Shown here: positions 63,492 to 64,000 of the stretch, in pieces
How the letters are laid out: every line of letters begins with the position of its first letter
Numbering within the stretch: the first letter of the stretch is position 1
Source of the DNA: Acinetobacter pittii
GTDB lineage: Bacteria; Pseudomonadota; Gammaproteobacteria; Pseudomonadales; Moraxellaceae
Direction of reading: 5' to 3'
Length of the DNA stretch: 64,000 nucleotides
Assembly: GCF_034067285.1 (NCBI RefSeq)
Contig: NZ_CP139286.1
Span: 1,178,001-1,242,000 of the forward strand
Notes under the pieces: generated by a model
The model's input: only the letters and a program-made list of their open reading frames with translations
Told to the model about the DNA's origin: nothing
The model's database searches: none
Program-made: the position numbers and the translations under genes

Positions 63492-64000
63492 TTAGAAATT
63501 ATCTTTAAGGGCACGTAAGTGAGCAAAGTCTTCGGCACTTTCTGCACGGAGAAAAGGATTTGTTGCCAATTCAAGTTCTATGGTACTGGGTAGGGTGATT
63601 GATCCTTGTTTACGTAGCTCACGGACTTCTTCAGCTCGTTCAGATAAAGCATGATTGTGTGGTTCTACCGTTAATGCAAATTCGGCATTTGAAAGTGTGT
63701 ACTCATGCGTGCAATATACTTTGGTTTGTGTGGGTAATGCTGCTAAACGACTAAGTGAGTGATACATTTGTTCTGCCGTACCTTCAAATAATCGACCACA
63801 TCCCATTGCAAATAAAGTGTCGCCGCAGAAGACAGCTTCTAACTCTTCAATAAAATAGACAATATGACCTAAAGTATGGCCAGGGGTCGCAATAATTTCT
63901 ACTTTTAAATCATTAAACTTTAGGTGGTCATTATGCTGTAAGGGATGGGTAATTCCCGGAATTTTTGAAAGCTCATCACGTGGACCATACACTGTAATAT
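63492..64000 (-). CDS. gloB: Hydroxyacylglutathione hydrolase GloB, partial (N-terminus beyond right edge)
   Basis: Glyoxalase II, which hydrolyses S-lactoylglutathione in methylglyoxal detoxification. About 169 C-terminal residues are present. Metal and substrate motifs visible are ATPGHTLGH, GDTLFAMGCGRLFEG and CTHEYT, and the tail has PFLRAES. The frame is open to the window edge (ITVYGPRDEL), so the GTG at 63992 is not the real start. Confidence 0.92.
   Translation of the reverse strand, partial: ITVYGPRDELSKIPGITHPLQHNDHLKFNDLKVEIIATPGHTLGHIVYFIEELEAVFCGDTLFAMGCGRLFEGTAEQMYHSLSRLAALPTQTKVYCTHEYTLSNAEFALTVEPHNHALSERAEEVRELRKQGSITLPSTIELELATNPFLRAESAEDFAHLRALKDNF

Noticed and set aside
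1..64000. CRISPR array, restriction or other named defence locus
   Set aside because: No regularly spaced repeats and no cas, restriction-modification, toxin-antitoxin or retron-type genes were recognised in the window.

Overview
The window is a piece of chromosome from an Acinetobacter of the calcoaceticus-baumannii group. The evidence is AT-rich coding DNA, a BLUF photoreceptor that reads as A. baumannii BlsA, gspLM standing apart from other type II secretion genes, and housekeeping neighbourhoods typical of Moraxellaceae. No transposase, integrase, phage structural gene or CRISPR array was seen. About 75 protein genes and four tRNA genes are described; thiG (left edge) and gloB (right edge) are cut by the window.

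Layout. 1-4.6 kb: thiamine genes (thiG, thiS), DUF423, rpoH, a TusA-like protein, a cold-shock gene, an RhlB-type helicase and a lipoprotein. 4.8-19.1 kb: core genes gpsA, sixA, gspL-gspM, pyrD, cvpA, purF, a large M48-like protein with a broken active site, a candidate holD, a hydroxyacid dehydrogenase, a BepA-like protease, yqeY, rpsU and tsaD. 19.2-25.4 kb: an AAA+ ATPase, a patatin overlapped by a kinase-like protein, a duplicated tRNA-Leu/tRNA-Trp unit, a second cold-shock gene and blsA. 25.4-32.7 kb: AraC regulator, PhaC-like hydrolase, gltS, a KefC-like antiporter, then about 1 kb of non-coding DNA with two strong structured-RNA candidates, then a TetR regulator.

32.9-36.7 kb is a pqi-type lipid-transport operon in which PqiA is split into two genes. 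36.8-39.8 kb pairs a secreted hydroxyisourate hydrolase and a heme-binding-like protein with a divergent two-component system; a CusR/HprR-like palindrome lies between them, as in the E. coli hprRS-hiuH locus. 39.9-49.8 kb is a lipid-modification locus: lipocalin, desaturase, FAD oxidoreductase, DUF1365, a Cfa-like methyltransferase, DUF1295, a coclaurine-N-methyltransferase-like enzyme and a histidine kinase on the plus strand. A minus-strand NTF2-like/chalcone-isomerase-like/response-regulator operon meets it tail to tail. The kinase and the regulator share a stop-codon palindrome and are probably partners.

50-64 kb is accessory metabolism: GNAT, NUDIX, Asp/Glu racemase, a PQQ-type dehydrogenase, a flavin monooxygenase with an aromatic-acid transporter and a LysR regulator, a sterol-desaturase-family protein, an MFS exporter divergent from its probable TetR repressor (two matching operators between them), dctA, a small protein and gloB.

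The best leads for something undescribed are the structured RNA at 31.66-32.12 kb, the two-operon lipid locus with altered methyltransferase active sites, and the M48 pseudoprotease next to a cryptic psi subunit. All functions rest on reading the sequence by eye; no database search was possible.
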